From Chryseobacterium sp. KACC 21268 (lineage in GTDB: Bacteria > Bacteroidota > Bacteroidia > Flavobacteriales > Weeksellaceae): DNA of 64,000 nt. Below, piece by piece: positions 17,481 through 26,614 of the stretch. Position numbers and translations under genes: made by a program. The DNA is taken from assembly GCA_028736075.1 (NCBI GenBank), contig CP117875.1, forward strand, positions 620,001 to 684,000. Reading direction: 5' to 3'. Each line of letters opens with the position of its first letter. The stretch's first letter is position 1. A model generated the notes under the pieces. That model made no database searches and was not told where the DNA came from. It saw nothing but the letters and a program-made list of their open reading frames with translations.

Positions 17481-18158
17481 ATGACAGAACTCTTTAATCT
17501 ATTGTTTCATCCGCTTCCAAATGGCGTAATGACCGTACTTACAGGTGTTTCATTGTTGTACTGGGTTTTCGTGCTTTTCTCCGGAGACGGCTTGGATTTC
17601 GGGATGGATGCGGATCTGGACGCTGAGGGAATCGGTGATGTGAATGATGTGGACGGCGACGTGCATCACGACCAGCCGGGATTTTTTTCCAAGGCTTTGG
17701 ATTTCATCAATATCGGGAAAGCACCGTTGATGGTGATTGTCACCTTGTTCAAATTCATCGGTTGGATTATCACGATTGTCTCATCGTTGTTTATTTCAAT
17801 TGGACAATTCGGGTTTTGGTCTTTGCTGATTTTGATTCCCATATTTCTCGTGACCTACTTCATTATGCACTGGCTCACAAAACCAATTGCGAAATTCTAC
17901 GAAAGCATCGGCTACAAAGGCGAAGAACCACACGATTATTTGGGAAGAACGGGAATTATGAAATCCAGTCTTGCAGGTGAGAAGATTGGTTCTGCAGAAT
18001 TTGTCATCAACAAAGATGTGATTCGGCTCAATGTAAAAAGCATCGATGGAACATCTATTGGCTATAATGACGACGTTATCATCATCGATGAAACTAAGGA
18101 CAAAAGAATATATCTAGTAAAAAAAGAAATTAACATTCATAACATTAAAAATCAATAA
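17481..18158 (+). CDS. YqiJ/NfeD-like membrane protein with C-terminal OB fold
   Basis: This 225-residue inner-membrane protein has an N-terminal helix (about 15-34), an acidic Asp/Gly-rich loop (GMDADLDAEGIGDVNDVDGD, about 42-61) and two or three further helices (about 75-130). A cytoplasmic beta-rich domain of OB-fold type follows (about 150-225, DYLGRTGIMKSSLAGEKIG). The same arrangement is seen in E. coli YqiJ and in NfeD proteins, which are partners of flotillin/SPFH proteins. The flotillin gene starts 3 bases after its stop, matching the yqiJ-yqiK pairing. Confidence 0.85.
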   Translation: MTELFNLLFHPLPNGVMTVLTGVSLLYWVFVLFSGDGLDFGMDADLDAEGIGDVNDVDGDVHHDQPGFFSKALDFINIGKAPLMVIVTLFKFIGWIITIVSSLFISIGQFGFWSLLILIPIFLVTYFIMHWLTKPIAKFYESIGYKGEEPHDYLGRTGIMKSSLAGEKIGSAEFVINKDVIRLNVKSIDGTSIGYNDDVIIIDETKDKRIYLVKKEINIHNIKNQ

Positions 18159-18161
18159 ACT

Positions 18162-20276
18162 ATGACTCAAATGACCATTTTAGCGATTGGTGGGAGCAAT
18201 ATTATGCTACTCATCGTTGGAATAATCGTCTTCCTTTTTATTGCCTTTTTGGTAGTATTAAGTTCATTCTATAAAAAAATTCCGCAAGGAAAAGCCATTG
18301 TCCGAACTGGAGTTGGTGGAACCAATGTTGCCTTCAACAAAGGGATGTACGTGGTTCCGATTTTCCATAAGATGGAAATAATGGACATCTCCGTTAAAAA
18401 AATTGACATTGCCCGTATGGAAAACGACGGATTGATCTGCAAAGACAATATCCGCGCAGACATCAAAGTGGCTTTTTTCGTGCGAGTGAATAAATCTGTG
18501 GATGATGTCATCAGCGTTGCACAGAACTTGGGTTGCGAAAGAGCCTCTGACCCAGAAACTTTGAAAAGTATTTTCGAGGCTAAGTTTTCTGAAGCTTTGA
18601 AAACAGTAGGAAAAAAATTCGATTTTATTGAATTGTATGAAGCCAGAAGAGAATTCCGAGATGAGATTCTGAATATCATCGGAACAGATTTAAATGGTTA
18701 TATATTAGATGATTGCGCCATTGATTATCTTGAACAGACAGAATTGCGTTTCCTAAGTGCAGAGAATATCTTGGATTCAGAAGGGATCAGAAAGATCACA
18801 GAATTGACCGCACAGCAAAATATGAACGCCAATCTCATCCGCAGAGCAGAAGAGAAAACTATCAAAAAACAAAACGTTGAGGCGCGCGAGGCGATTTTGG
18901 AACTGGAAAGACAATTGGCAGAAAAAGAAGAACGTCAAAAACGTGAAATCGAAAATATCAAAGCCCGAGAAAATGCCGAGATTCTGAAAGTGAACGAAGA
19001 AGAGCGTTTGAAATCCGAAACCGTGAGAATCCAAACCGAGGAAACGCTTGCAGTACAGGAAGAAAATAAACTTCGCCAAATCATCATCGCAGAAAAAAAC
19101 AAATTGCGTACAGATGCCGTAGAAACCGAAAGAGTGGAGAAAGACCGCGCATTGGAGCAAACCGAAAGAGAAAGAATCGTAACGCTAGCTCAGATTGAGA
19201 AAGAAAGAACCATCGAAACGGAGAAAAAATCGATCCAAAATGTGATCAAAGAACGCGTGCAATTGGAAAAGGGCGTGGTAGAAGAGCAGCAAAACGTGAA
19301 AGATGTAGAAATCTACCGCGATGCAGAACGCAAGAAACAAGCCGGCGTTATCGCTGCAAGTCAGGAAGCAGAAGAAAGATTGGTTGCAACGGTGAAAGCG
19401 GCAGAAGCTTCAAGAATTGCCGCCGAGCAGGAAAAGGAAAAGAAAATCATTGATGCCGATGCACAGAAAAGCGTTGCAGAAAGAAAGGCTCAAGAATTAA
19501 TCATTGATGCCGAAGCGAAAAAAGAAGCGGCAACGAAAGAAGCAGAAGCAAGAAAAATCATCGCGGAAGCACAAGCTAAAGAAGAAGCGGCAATTGGGTT
19601 ATCCGAAGCAGAAGTAATGATCGCCAAGGCAGAAGCGCAGGAAGTTCAGGGTGAAAAAGAAGCATCTGTGATCGAGAAAAAAGCTGAAGCTGTTCGCAAG
19701 GAAGGTTTGGCTCAGGCTGAGGTTGTTCGTGAAAAAGCATTAGCAGAGGCAAAAGGCATCGAAGGAAAAGCTGACGCGATGAAAAAACTTAACGAAGCGG
19801 GACAATCTCACGAGGAGTTCAAGCTACAGTTGCAGAAAGAAAAAGACGTGGAATTGGCTCAAATCAACATCCAAAAAGATATCGCATCTGCACAGGCTGA
19901 AGTGCTTTCTGAAGCTTTGAAAACTGCGAAGATCGACATCGTTGGTGGTGAGACAATGTTCTTTGAGAATATCGTGCGACAAGTTTCCAACTCCAAAGGT
20001 TTTGACCACTTGATCAACAATTCACAACACGCTTTGGACATCAAAAGTTCTTTGATGGGACCAGACGGAAAAGGTGACTTGGCAGAAAAAGTCAGAAATC
20101 TTGCAGAAAGATATGGAATCTCATCCAACGACATCAAAAACCTGACAGTTTCTGCAGCGTTGATCAAACTTCAGCAAGCTTCCTCATCGGCTGAAAATAC
20201 GGAGGATACCAATTTTATCAATTCCCTTTTCGGAATGGCAAAAAACCTTGGGATTTCCAATAGAAAATTAGGATAA
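18162..20276 (+). CDS. Flotillin (SPFH/band 7) family protein
   Basis: This 704-residue protein anchors by one N-terminal membrane helix (about 14-36) followed by KKIPQGKAIVRTGVGG, the start of the SPFH domain (to about residue 210). A very long charged Glu/Lys/Ala coiled coil fills about 215-600 and includes the alternating EA repeats typical of flotillins. The C-terminal part (about 610-704) ends in a hydrophobic, Ser-rich tail. At 704 residues it is longer than E. coli YqiK (about 550), mainly in the coiled coil. Flotillins form membrane microdomain scaffolds. It is co-transcribed with the YqiJ-like gene. Confidence 0.93.
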   Translation: MTQMTILAIGGSNIMLLIVGIIVFLFIAFLVVLSSFYKKIPQGKAIVRTGVGGTNVAFNKGMYVVPIFHKMEIMDISVKKIDIARMENDGLICKDNIRADIKVAFFVRVNKSVDDVISVAQNLGCERASDPETLKSIFEAKFSEALKTVGKKFDFIELYEARREFRDEILNIIGTDLNGYILDDCAIDYLEQTELRFLSAENILDSEGIRKITELTAQQNMNANLIRRAEEKTIKKQNVEAREAILELERQLAEKEERQKREIENIKARENAEILKVNEEERLKSETVRIQTEETLAVQEENKLRQIIIAEKNKLRTDAVETERVEKDRALEQTERERIVTLAQIEKERTIETEKKSIQNVIKERVQLEKGVVEEQQNVKDVEIYRDAERKKQAGVIAASQEAEERLVATVKAAEASRIAAEQEKEKKIIDADAQKSVAERKAQELIIDAEAKKEAATKEAEARKIIAEAQAKEEAAIGLSEAEVMIAKAEAQEVQGEKEASVIEKKAEAVRKEGLAQAEVVREKALAEAKGIEGKADAMKKLNEAGQSHEEFKLQLQKEKDVELAQINIQKDIASAQAEVLSEALKTAKIDIVGGETMFFENIVRQVSNSKGFDHLINNSQHALDIKSSLMGPDGKGDLAEKVRNLAERYGISSNDIKNLTVSAALIKLQQASSSAENTEDTNFINSLFGMAKNLGISNRKLG

Positions 20277-20287
20277 CCATATTAAGC

Positions 20288-20341
20288 CAGTGCAAATATC
20301 TGTGTGCTTTTCAATCGGTAAAGCGCACAGAAACTGCACGA
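20288..20341 (+). other. Intercistronic hairpin between flotillin and AAA ATPase genes
   Basis: The 120-base gap holds TCTGTGTGCTTT (20299-20310) and AAAGCGCACAGA (20320-20331), which pair over 12 positions with one G-U around a 9-base loop. Flanking CAGTGCA and TGCACGACTG can extend the stem. No T-run follows, so it is not a simple terminator. It may limit read-through, protect a processed 3' end or mark an RNA-processing site. Confidence 0.5.
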
Positions 20342-20396
20342 CTGTCAAATTAAACTTCGACAAAAATTCAAAGAACAATTCTCAAAATTGTTTATA

Positions 20397-23300
20397 ATGG
20401 AAGAAACAAAAAATCAAAATATTCAGTTGGATTCCGGTGCGTACGAAATCATCCGAAAGCGTTTGCAGACGCAGAAAGATGATCTGATCTCACGTTTGCA
20501 GGAACTGAATGTTTCAAGAAAAGAAGTCTTTAGTTCTACCAATTTTGTTCTAAAGGCCAACCAAAGAATTGACACAGAAAACACTTGCGTAGCGAGAGGA
20601 ATTATCGCGATCGACCGCATTTGCATCTTCGGGTACAATGTTCATTTTGGACTTCGGACAGAGATTCGTCTGGAAGATGTTTTCAGTATCTATCAGTTTG
20701 ATGGAGAGCAATTTATCCCTCAGTCTTTGGATGTAATCTCTGATGCCAATTTCATTAATGATTATCAGAATCTTTACAAATATTACCGCGATTCTATTTT
20801 CTCCAAGTTCAGAAGAACGGAGAATTATCTCTATATGATTTTCCAGATCAGCAAAAATACGGATGACTTAAAAGCATTCAAATGGCTCATCAAAGATGGA
20901 AAACTGATTTATCAGGACGATAGAAGCATCCACGAGGTAAAACCGCCGGCTCAACTGGAATTTGAATGGAAAAAAACGACGTTGGAAGACAGACGATTGG
21001 GTAAATTCCCACACGTTTCTATTCTGGACAAGGTTTTTATCGAAGCGATGGGTGGCGATATCACTTTTAAAATCGAGGACAACACAGATTCTGGAAAAGG
21101 AATCTATTCTGAAAAAGTGACCAATCTGGATCAGCAATTGGACGATGCAGATTACTATTACGCAGACCTCGGAAATCTGATTGCCATTAGAATCAAGCCT
21201 TATCAGGAGGATTTTCGGACTTACGTTTTCAATGTCAGAACTAAGGAAGTCATCAATTTACCTTCGCTGAAGGAATCGGCGATTCTGCTTCCGGACAATC
21301 AAGGCATCATTTTTTCGAATGGCTATTATTTGCAAAATGGCGTTCACAAGATTTTCGATGCGCATCTGGAAAACGTCCAGTTCCTGCGCAAAATTGCATC
21401 GCCAAATGGGGAAGATTTTCTTTACATCTTTACTCAGCCGGAGAGCAACACCTACATTCTGATGTCGTACAACATCATTCAGCAATCCGTAGAAACACCG
21501 ATTATCTGCAATGGTTTTACGGTTTTCAATGATGGGAATATGATCTATTTCCGAACCGAGGCCGAAGCAACGCGACATCATCAGGTTCAGATTTGGGAAA
21601 CGCCGTATATGGCTGTTCTGAAGGAAAATCTTGAAAAGAAAAACGATCCGCTCTACAAAGTGGGGAACAAGCAGATTGTTCAGGCAATGGCGGAAGCGCA
21701 GGAGGTGATTCAGTTGATCAATAAAGAAGATTCGTATGAAGGTTTGTACGAGGATATTCTTCGCAGATCGAACACGCTTTTGGATTCTTATTTTTGGATC
21801 AAAGATGCTTCACTTAAAAATTTAGGTGAACCTTTGAAACAGATCAAAGAAATTGCCAACACAGCGATTGATGAATTTGTAAAAGTCCAGACCCAGCGGA
21901 AACACGCGGAAGAAATTTTGTCCGTTACCGATAAGAAATTAGAAGAATTAATTTTCAAAATCAATAGCACCACGGTCGAAACTTTGGACCAGATGGTTCA
22001 TCAGCTTGCCGATGCCAGAAAATTGCAGGGCGAAGTGATTGATTTGAAAAATGTCCGCTACATCGATATTTCCGGAGTTGACGCACTTCTGGAAAAATTA
22101 GGCGAAATCAACACCGATTTGTCGGACAAAACCATCGCCTTCCTTTTGCGAGAGGAAGCGCTTTTGCCTTATGAGCAAAAAGTGGAACTTCAGAAGCAGA
22201 AAGTTCTGGAAATAGCCAAAGTTTTTGATGCAAAAGAAGTTGAAACCATCAACGACGAAATCTCCGGCGAACTGGAACTTTTGATTGATATTCTCAACAG
22301 CCTGAAAATCGAGGACGCCACACAAACCACGAAAATCATTGAGAAGATTGCAGTTATTTTTTCTTCATTGAATGAAATTCGGGCATCACTTTCCAGAAAA
22401 TTGACGTCGCTGAGAAGTACCGAAGCCGTTGCCTCGTTTACAGCGCAGATGACGCTTTTGGAACAATCCGTTGCCAATTATATGGAACTTTCCACATCTA
22501 CAGAAAAAGTGGATGAATATTACACCAAGATTGTCGTTCAGCTCGAAGAATTGGAAAGCAAGTTTTCTGAGTTTGATGATTTTGCGCTGAAGATTGCGGA
22601 TAAGAGAGATGAGGTCATCAAGGCTTTTAACACCAGAAGAGAGCAAATCGTCGAGCAAGTCAACAAGCGAACTTCTTCTTTGGAGCAGATTGGACTTCGC
22701 GTTCTCAAAAACATCGAAAACAAATCCAAAACCTTTGCTACGAGGGAAGAAATCCTGAGTTTCTACGCTTCAGATTTAATGATTGACAAAATCCGTCAGT
22801 TGGTTTCCGAGCTTAAGACTTTGGACGATGTTTCGAAGGCAGAAAACCTCGAAAATCTCATCAAAAAATCTCAGGAAGATGCGTTGAGAATTTTAAGAGA
22901 TAAAACCGAATTGTACGTTGATGGCGAAAATATTATTGCACTCGGAAAGCATAAATTCTCGGTCAATAATCAATCATTAAGCCTGACTTTATTAAACCGA
23001 AATGGCGAGTTGTTTTATCATTTGACGGGAACCAGTTTTTATCAGAAAGTCAATAATATTGAGATTACAGCGTTCAAGGATATTTGGGAACAGGAACTGA
23101 TTTCGGAAAATGGAGAAGTTTATCGAGGCGAATATTTGGCTTACAAAACATTTCTGGCTTCGAAGAATTCGAAAGAATTCGACGCAGAGCAGTTCATCAA
23201 CCAAACCATTGAGCAGAATTATTCTGAGAATTATGTGAAAGGCGTTCACAATTTTGATGCGTTGCAAATCTACAATGCATTGAAAGCGATGGACGAAAAG

Positions 23301-25229
23301 TTAGACCTTTTGCGCTACGATTCGCATTTGAGAGCCACTTCGCAACTGTTTTGGCATCACCTTTCGGAGGAGCGACGAACAAAATTGCAAGCGTTGATGA
23401 ATTCCACAAATGCCGTTTTGAAGACTTTCCCAAATTCGACCAGATTCGAATCTGTCATTAATGAAGTATCAACTGAGTTTTTAGCTTGGCAAACGACATT
23501 GGATTTGACGAGCTTGGATTCGCGAATTGTTGCAAAATATCTTTTTGAAACGTTGACGAAATTCGGAAAGTTTGCGATTAGCGAATCTTCCGACCATTTT
23601 AATCAGGAATTCGTTCGTCTTTTGGAATCGAAAAAAGCTTTGACAGATTTCAGAAATGATTTGGAGAATGAGCAATTTTCTTTGACAGACCGTTTCTATC
23701 TTGTTTTGAATTGGCTCAATTCCTTCATCGATGAAAACGAAAACCTGGAAAATTACCGAAAATATACAGAAGAGACAGCTACTTCTTTACTCTTTCCGAA
23801 AGATGAATATCAACTGATTTTTGGAAAAGATGAAGCAGAAATCACAGACTTGAAAGGGAATCATCCCACGCTGGAAAACGGAAATTTAAAACTTGACTAT
23901 TATGCTTTCATTCATAAGTTACATTTTTTTGAAACTGTTAAAGTTCCTCGTTTCGCTTCTTTCTTAAAACTAAAAGAACAGCTCAGTAAAAATTACGAAA
24001 AGGAACTTAAAATCAATGAGTTCGAGCCCAAAGTTTTAACGTCATTCGTTCGAAACAAATTAATCAACGAGGTTTATTTTCCATTGATAGGAAACAATCT
24101 TTCAAAGCAATTGGGCACAGCTGGAGACAACAAACGTACGGCGAGAATGGGAATGTTGCTCTTGATTTCTCCTCCAGGTTACGGAAAAACAACCTTGATG
24201 GAATATCTTGCCAAAACAATGGGACTTCATTTTGTGAAAGTCAATGGCCCAACCATCGGACATTCCATCACTTCCATAGACCCGATTGAAGCCAAAACTT
24301 CCGGCGAAAGAGAAGAGTTGAAAAAAATCAATCTCGCTTTCGAAATGGCAGATAATGTGATGCTGTATCTGGATGATATTCAGCATTTGAACACGGAGTT
24401 TTTGCAGAAATTCATTTCGTTGGCAGACGGACAAAGAAAAATTGACGGGATTTTCCAAGGTGAAAGTAAAACCTACGATTTGCGTGGAAAGCGATTTTGC
24501 ATCGTGATGGCGGGAAATCCGTACACAGAAAGCGGTTCGAAATTCCAAGTTCCGGATATGCTTGCAAACCGTGCAGATGTGTACAATTTGGGTGATGTCA
24601 TCGGCGATACGGAACATTTGTTCAATTTAAGTTTGATTGAAAATGCGTCGATTGAAAATTCGAATCTGGAAAAAATCGCCAGCAAATCCTTCAAAGATTT
24701 TTACGCCTTGACCAACTTTGTAGAATCTGGAGCAGAACAACTTCCGGATTTGGAAGGCAATTATCAGAAGCAGGAAATCGATGATTTTAATTCAGTTTTG
24801 AGACATATTTTGAAAATCAGAAATGTGGTCATAAAAGTAAATCAGAACTACATCCAATCTGCGGCGATGCAGGATTCTTACAGAACGGAACCGCCTTTCA
24901 AAATGCAAGGTTCTTACAGGAATATGAGCAAATTGGTTACGCAAGTCGTTCCGATGATGAATGACAAGGAAATAGACCAGCTCATCCTTTCCCATTACGA
25001 AAACGAGTCACAGACTTTGACCGCGGACACGGAAAGCAATCTATTGAAATTGAAACAATTAGCAGGATTAATGACAGATGATGAGAAACAACGTTGGGAA
25101 GACATCAAAGAAATTTTCAAAAAGAACAACAAGCACGGCGGACTCGGAAAAGACGACAAAGTATTTGCCCAGTTTTTAGAATTCAATGAAAATCTTGAGG
25201 GCATTATCAACGCAATCAAAAACAAATAA
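20397..25229 (+). CDS. Giant AAA-family ATPase ('DNA repair ATPase' type) of the PspA/flotillin cassette
   Basis: This 1610-residue protein starts at the ATG at 20397; the in-frame TTG nine bases earlier is less likely. Residues about 1-420 are beta-rich, with repeated strand-turn segments suggesting a propeller-like domain. About 430-830 is mainly coiled coil, and about 840-1200 is mixed helical. The AAA domain covers about 1225-1480: Walker A SPPGYGKTTL with Lys1264, Walker B MLYLDDIQ with Asp1326 and Asp1327, a sensor-1-like IVMAGNP, and a candidate arginine finger in LANRADV. The name 'DNA repair ATPase' is a database habit; nothing in the sequence shows DNA binding. Context suggests a remodelling ATPase acting with PspA and flotillin. 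Confidence 0.85.
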   Translation: MEETKNQNIQLDSGAYEIIRKRLQTQKDDLISRLQELNVSRKEVFSSTNFVLKANQRIDTENTCVARGIIAIDRICIFGYNVHFGLRTEIRLEDVFSIYQFDGEQFIPQSLDVISDANFINDYQNLYKYYRDSIFSKFRRTENYLYMIFQISKNTDDLKAFKWLIKDGKLIYQDDRSIHEVKPPAQLEFEWKKTTLEDRRLGKFPHVSILDKVFIEAMGGDITFKIEDNTDSGKGIYSEKVTNLDQQLDDADYYYADLGNLIAIRIKPYQEDFRTYVFNVRTKEVINLPSLKESAILLPDNQGIIFSNGYYLQNGVHKIFDAHLENVQFLRKIASPNGEDFLYIFTQPESNTYILMSYNIIQQSVETPIICNGFTVFNDGNMIYFRTEAEATRHHQVQIWETPYMAVLKENLEKKNDPLYKVGNKQIVQAMAEAQEVIQLINKEDSYEGLYEDILRRSNTLLDSYFWIKDASLKNLGEPLKQIKEIANTAIDEFVKVQTQRKHAEEILSVTDKKLEELIFKINSTTVETLDQMVHQLADARKLQGEVIDLKNVRYIDISGVDALLEKLGEINTDLSDKTIAFLLREEALLPYEQKVELQKQKVLEIAKVFDAKEVETINDEISGELELLIDILNSLKIEDATQTTKIIEKIAVIFSSLNEIRASLSRKLTSLRSTEAVASFTAQMTLLEQSVANYMELSTSTEKVDEYYTKIVVQLEELESKFSEFDDFALKIADKRDEVIKAFNTRREQIVEQVNKRTSSLEQIGLRVLKNIENKSKTFATREEILSFYASDLMIDKIRQLVSELKTLDDVSKAENLENLIKKSQEDALRILRDKTELYVDGENIIALGKHKFSVNNQSLSLTLLNRNGELFYHLTGTSFYQKVNNIEITAFKDIWEQELISENGEVYRGEYLAYKTFLASKNSKEFDAEQFINQTIEQNYSENYVKGVHNFDALQIYNALKAMDEKLDLLRYDSHLRATSQLFWHHLSEERRTKLQALMNSTNAVLKTFPNSTRFESVINEVSTEFLAWQTTLDLTSLDSRIVAKYLFETLTKFGKFAISESSDHFNQEFVRLLESKKALTDFRNDLENEQFSLTDRFYLVLNWLNSFIDENENLENYRKYTEETATSLLFPKDEYQLIFGKDEAEITDLKGNHPTLENGNLKLDYYAFIHKLHFFETVKVPRFASFLKLKEQLSKNYEKELKINEFEPKVLTSFVRNKLINEVYFPLIGNNLSKQLGTAGDNKRTARMGMLLLISPPGYGKTTLMEYLAKTMGLHFVKVNGPTIGHSITSIDPIEAKTSGEREELKKINLAFEMADNVMLYLDDIQHLNTEFLQKFISLADGQRKIDGIFQGESKTYDLRGKRFCIVMAGNPYTESGSKFQVPDMLANRADVYNLGDVIGDTEHLFNLSLIENASIENSNLEKIASKSFKDFYALTNFVESGAEQLPDLEGNYQKQEIDDFNSVLRHILKIRNVVIKVNQNYIQSAAMQDSYRTEPPFKMQGSYRNMSKLVTQVVPMMNDKEIDQLILSHYENESQTLTADTESNLLKLKQLAGLMTDDEKQRWEDIKEIFKKNNKHGGLGKDDKVFAQFLEFNENLEGIINAIKNK

Positions 25230-25233
25230 AATC

Positions 25234-25264
25234 AAAGCCTAATCACGCGATTGGGCTTTTTTTG
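25234..25264 (+). terminator. Terminator closing the PspA/flotillin/AAA cassette
   Basis: AAAGCCTAATC and GATTGGGCTTT pair over 11 positions (one G-U) around ACGC, followed by a run of T. It lies 5 bases after the stop codon of the AAA gene. Confidence 0.85.
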
Positions 25265-25276
25265 TTTATGATTTTG

Positions 25277-25284
25277 TAGATTTG
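25277..25284 (+). promoter_or_regulatory. -7 box of pyrD
   Basis: TAGATTTG matches TAnnTTTG and lies 15 bases before the ATG, just after the previous terminator. Confidence 0.55.
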
Positions 25285-25299
25285 TAAAACTTTTCTCCG

Positions 25300-26307
25300 A
25301 TGTACAAAAGCCTAATTCGTCCGCTTCTTTTCAAATTCGACCCAGAAGAAGTTCATCACTTTACATTTTCTGCTCTCAAGAATTTTGGTTTTCTGGCCAA
25401 ATTATTTTTACCAAAACCAATTGTTGACAAACGTCTCGAGCGTGAAGTTTTCGGATTGAAATTCAAAAATCCGGTTGGTTTGGCGGCTGGTTTTGATAAA
25501 GACGCCAAACTCTTCAATGAACTTTCTGACCTCGGATTTGGCTTCATAGAAATCGGAACTTTGACACCGAAACCTCAGGCTGGAAATGATAAAAAACGAT
25601 TGTTCCGATTGAAGGAAGATTCTGCTATCATCAACCGAATGGGATTCAATAATGGTGGTGTGGACGAAGCGATTGAAAGATTAAAGAAAAACAAAAACGT
25701 TCTCATTGGTGGAAATATCGGAAAAAATAAAGTGACGCCAAATGAAGAAGCGGTCAACGATTATAAAATCTGTTTCGAGAAATTATTTCCTTACGTTGAT
25801 TATTTCGTGGTGAATGTAAGTTCGCCAAACACACCAAATCTCCGCGAACTTCAGGACAAAAAACCTTTGACAGAATTGTTGTCAACACTTCAAAACCTTA
25901 ATCTCGAAAAGCCAAAACAGAAACCAATCCTTCTGAAAATCGCACCCGATTTGACAGACGAGCAACTTTTGGATATTATTGATATCATTAAAGAAACTCA
26001 AATCGCTGGCGTGATTGCGACGAATACAACTTTGTCAAGAGAAAATTTAATCTCAGAAAACAAAACCGAAACTGGCGGACTTTCCGGAAAACCATTGACA
26101 AAACGTTCGACGGAAGTCATCAGATTTCTCTCAGAAAAAAGTGGAAAAGCGTTTCCAATCATCGGCGTTGGCGGAATCCATACGGCACAAGATGCGATAG
26201 AAAAACTTGATGCTGGCGCGAGTCTTGTACAGCTTTATACAGGATTTATTTACGAAGGTCCGGAGTTGATTAATGAAATCAATCGGGAAATTCTGAAGAG
26301 AAAGTAA
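25300..26307 (+). CDS. pyrD: Dihydroorotate dehydrogenase (quinone), class 2
   Basis: The 335-residue enzyme oxidises dihydroorotate to orotate in pyrimidine synthesis, passing electrons to the quinone pool at the inner membrane. The N-terminal amphipathic segment ([20 protein letters not shown]) is the quinone-site helix that defines class 2. FMN-binding and catalytic motifs are seen: [13 protein letters not shown], the active-site Ser in [24 protein letters not shown], and the phosphate-binding [11 protein letters not shown]. The length is typical. It is monocistronic. Confidence 0.96.
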   Translation: MYKSLIRPLLFKFDPEEVHHFTFSALKNFGFLAKLFLPKPIVDKRLEREVFGLKFKNPVGLAAGFDKDAKLFNELSDLGFGFIEIGTLTPKPQAGNDKKRLFRLKEDSAIINRMGFNNGGVDEAIERLKKNKNVLIGGNIGKNKVTPNEEAVNDYKICFEKLFPYVDYFVVNVSSPNTPNLRELQDKKPLTELLSTLQNLNLEKPKQKPILLKIAPDLTDEQLLDIIDIIKETQIAGVIATNTTLSRENLISENKTETGGLSGKPLTKRSTEVIRFLSEKSGKAFPIIGVGGIHTAQDAIEKLDAGASLVQLYTGFIYEGPELINEINREILKRK

Positions 26308-26614
26308 TAGTTTTAAACCACAAAAGTCACAAAAGAAAATCTGCAATTAAAGTTTCAAACAGTTTATAAATAGCTTTGTAAATATCCGTTTTTAGTTTTA
26401 ACATTAAACTTAGCGTCATTTTTGTCATTCCGTAGGAATCTAAACTGCCTTTGCTTTTAGTGCGTTGAGATTGACTTCGTCGAACCTCTTCGTTAGGTTT
26501 CCTACGGAATGACAAACAGATGGAAAAAGCTTAGTTATTATTATGGATATTCATAAAAGCTTTGTGGTTTTCAAAACAAATTTTTTCAAGAAATGATGTA
26601 ATAAAACAAAGCTG
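26308..26614. other. 307-base intergenic region
   Basis: It holds the first copy of the TTTGTCATTCCGTAGGAA palindromic element (26421-26516) and a short AACCACAAAAGTCACAAAAG stretch just after pyrD. No terminator with a T-run is clear after pyrD, and no perfect TAnnTTTG box is seen ahead of the next gene at 26615. Confidence 0.6.
26421..26516. repeat. Dispersed palindromic element, TTTGTCATTCCGTAGGAA family, copy 1
   Basis: Perfect 18-bp inverted arms (26421-26438 and 26499-26516) flank a 60-base core containing AGATTGACTTCGTCGAACC. The core and arms recur at 54269-54345, and a core-deleted form occurs at 32571-32621. No open reading frame is inside, so it is MITE-like or REP-like. Confidence 0.85.

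Noticed and set aside
24102-24617. 171-codon open frame opposite the AAA domain
   Set aside because: It is antisense to a clear Walker A/B region, with no promoter box or homology-like motif.
15390-25229. Phage- or defence-island reading of the PspA/flotillin cassette
   Set aside because: No integrase, transposase, att-like repeat, tRNA or composition break was seen, and all components point to membrane upkeep.
26421-26516. Insertion-sequence remnant encoding a transposase
   Set aside because: No open frame or transposase motif is inside the palindrome, so it is listed only as a non-coding repeat.
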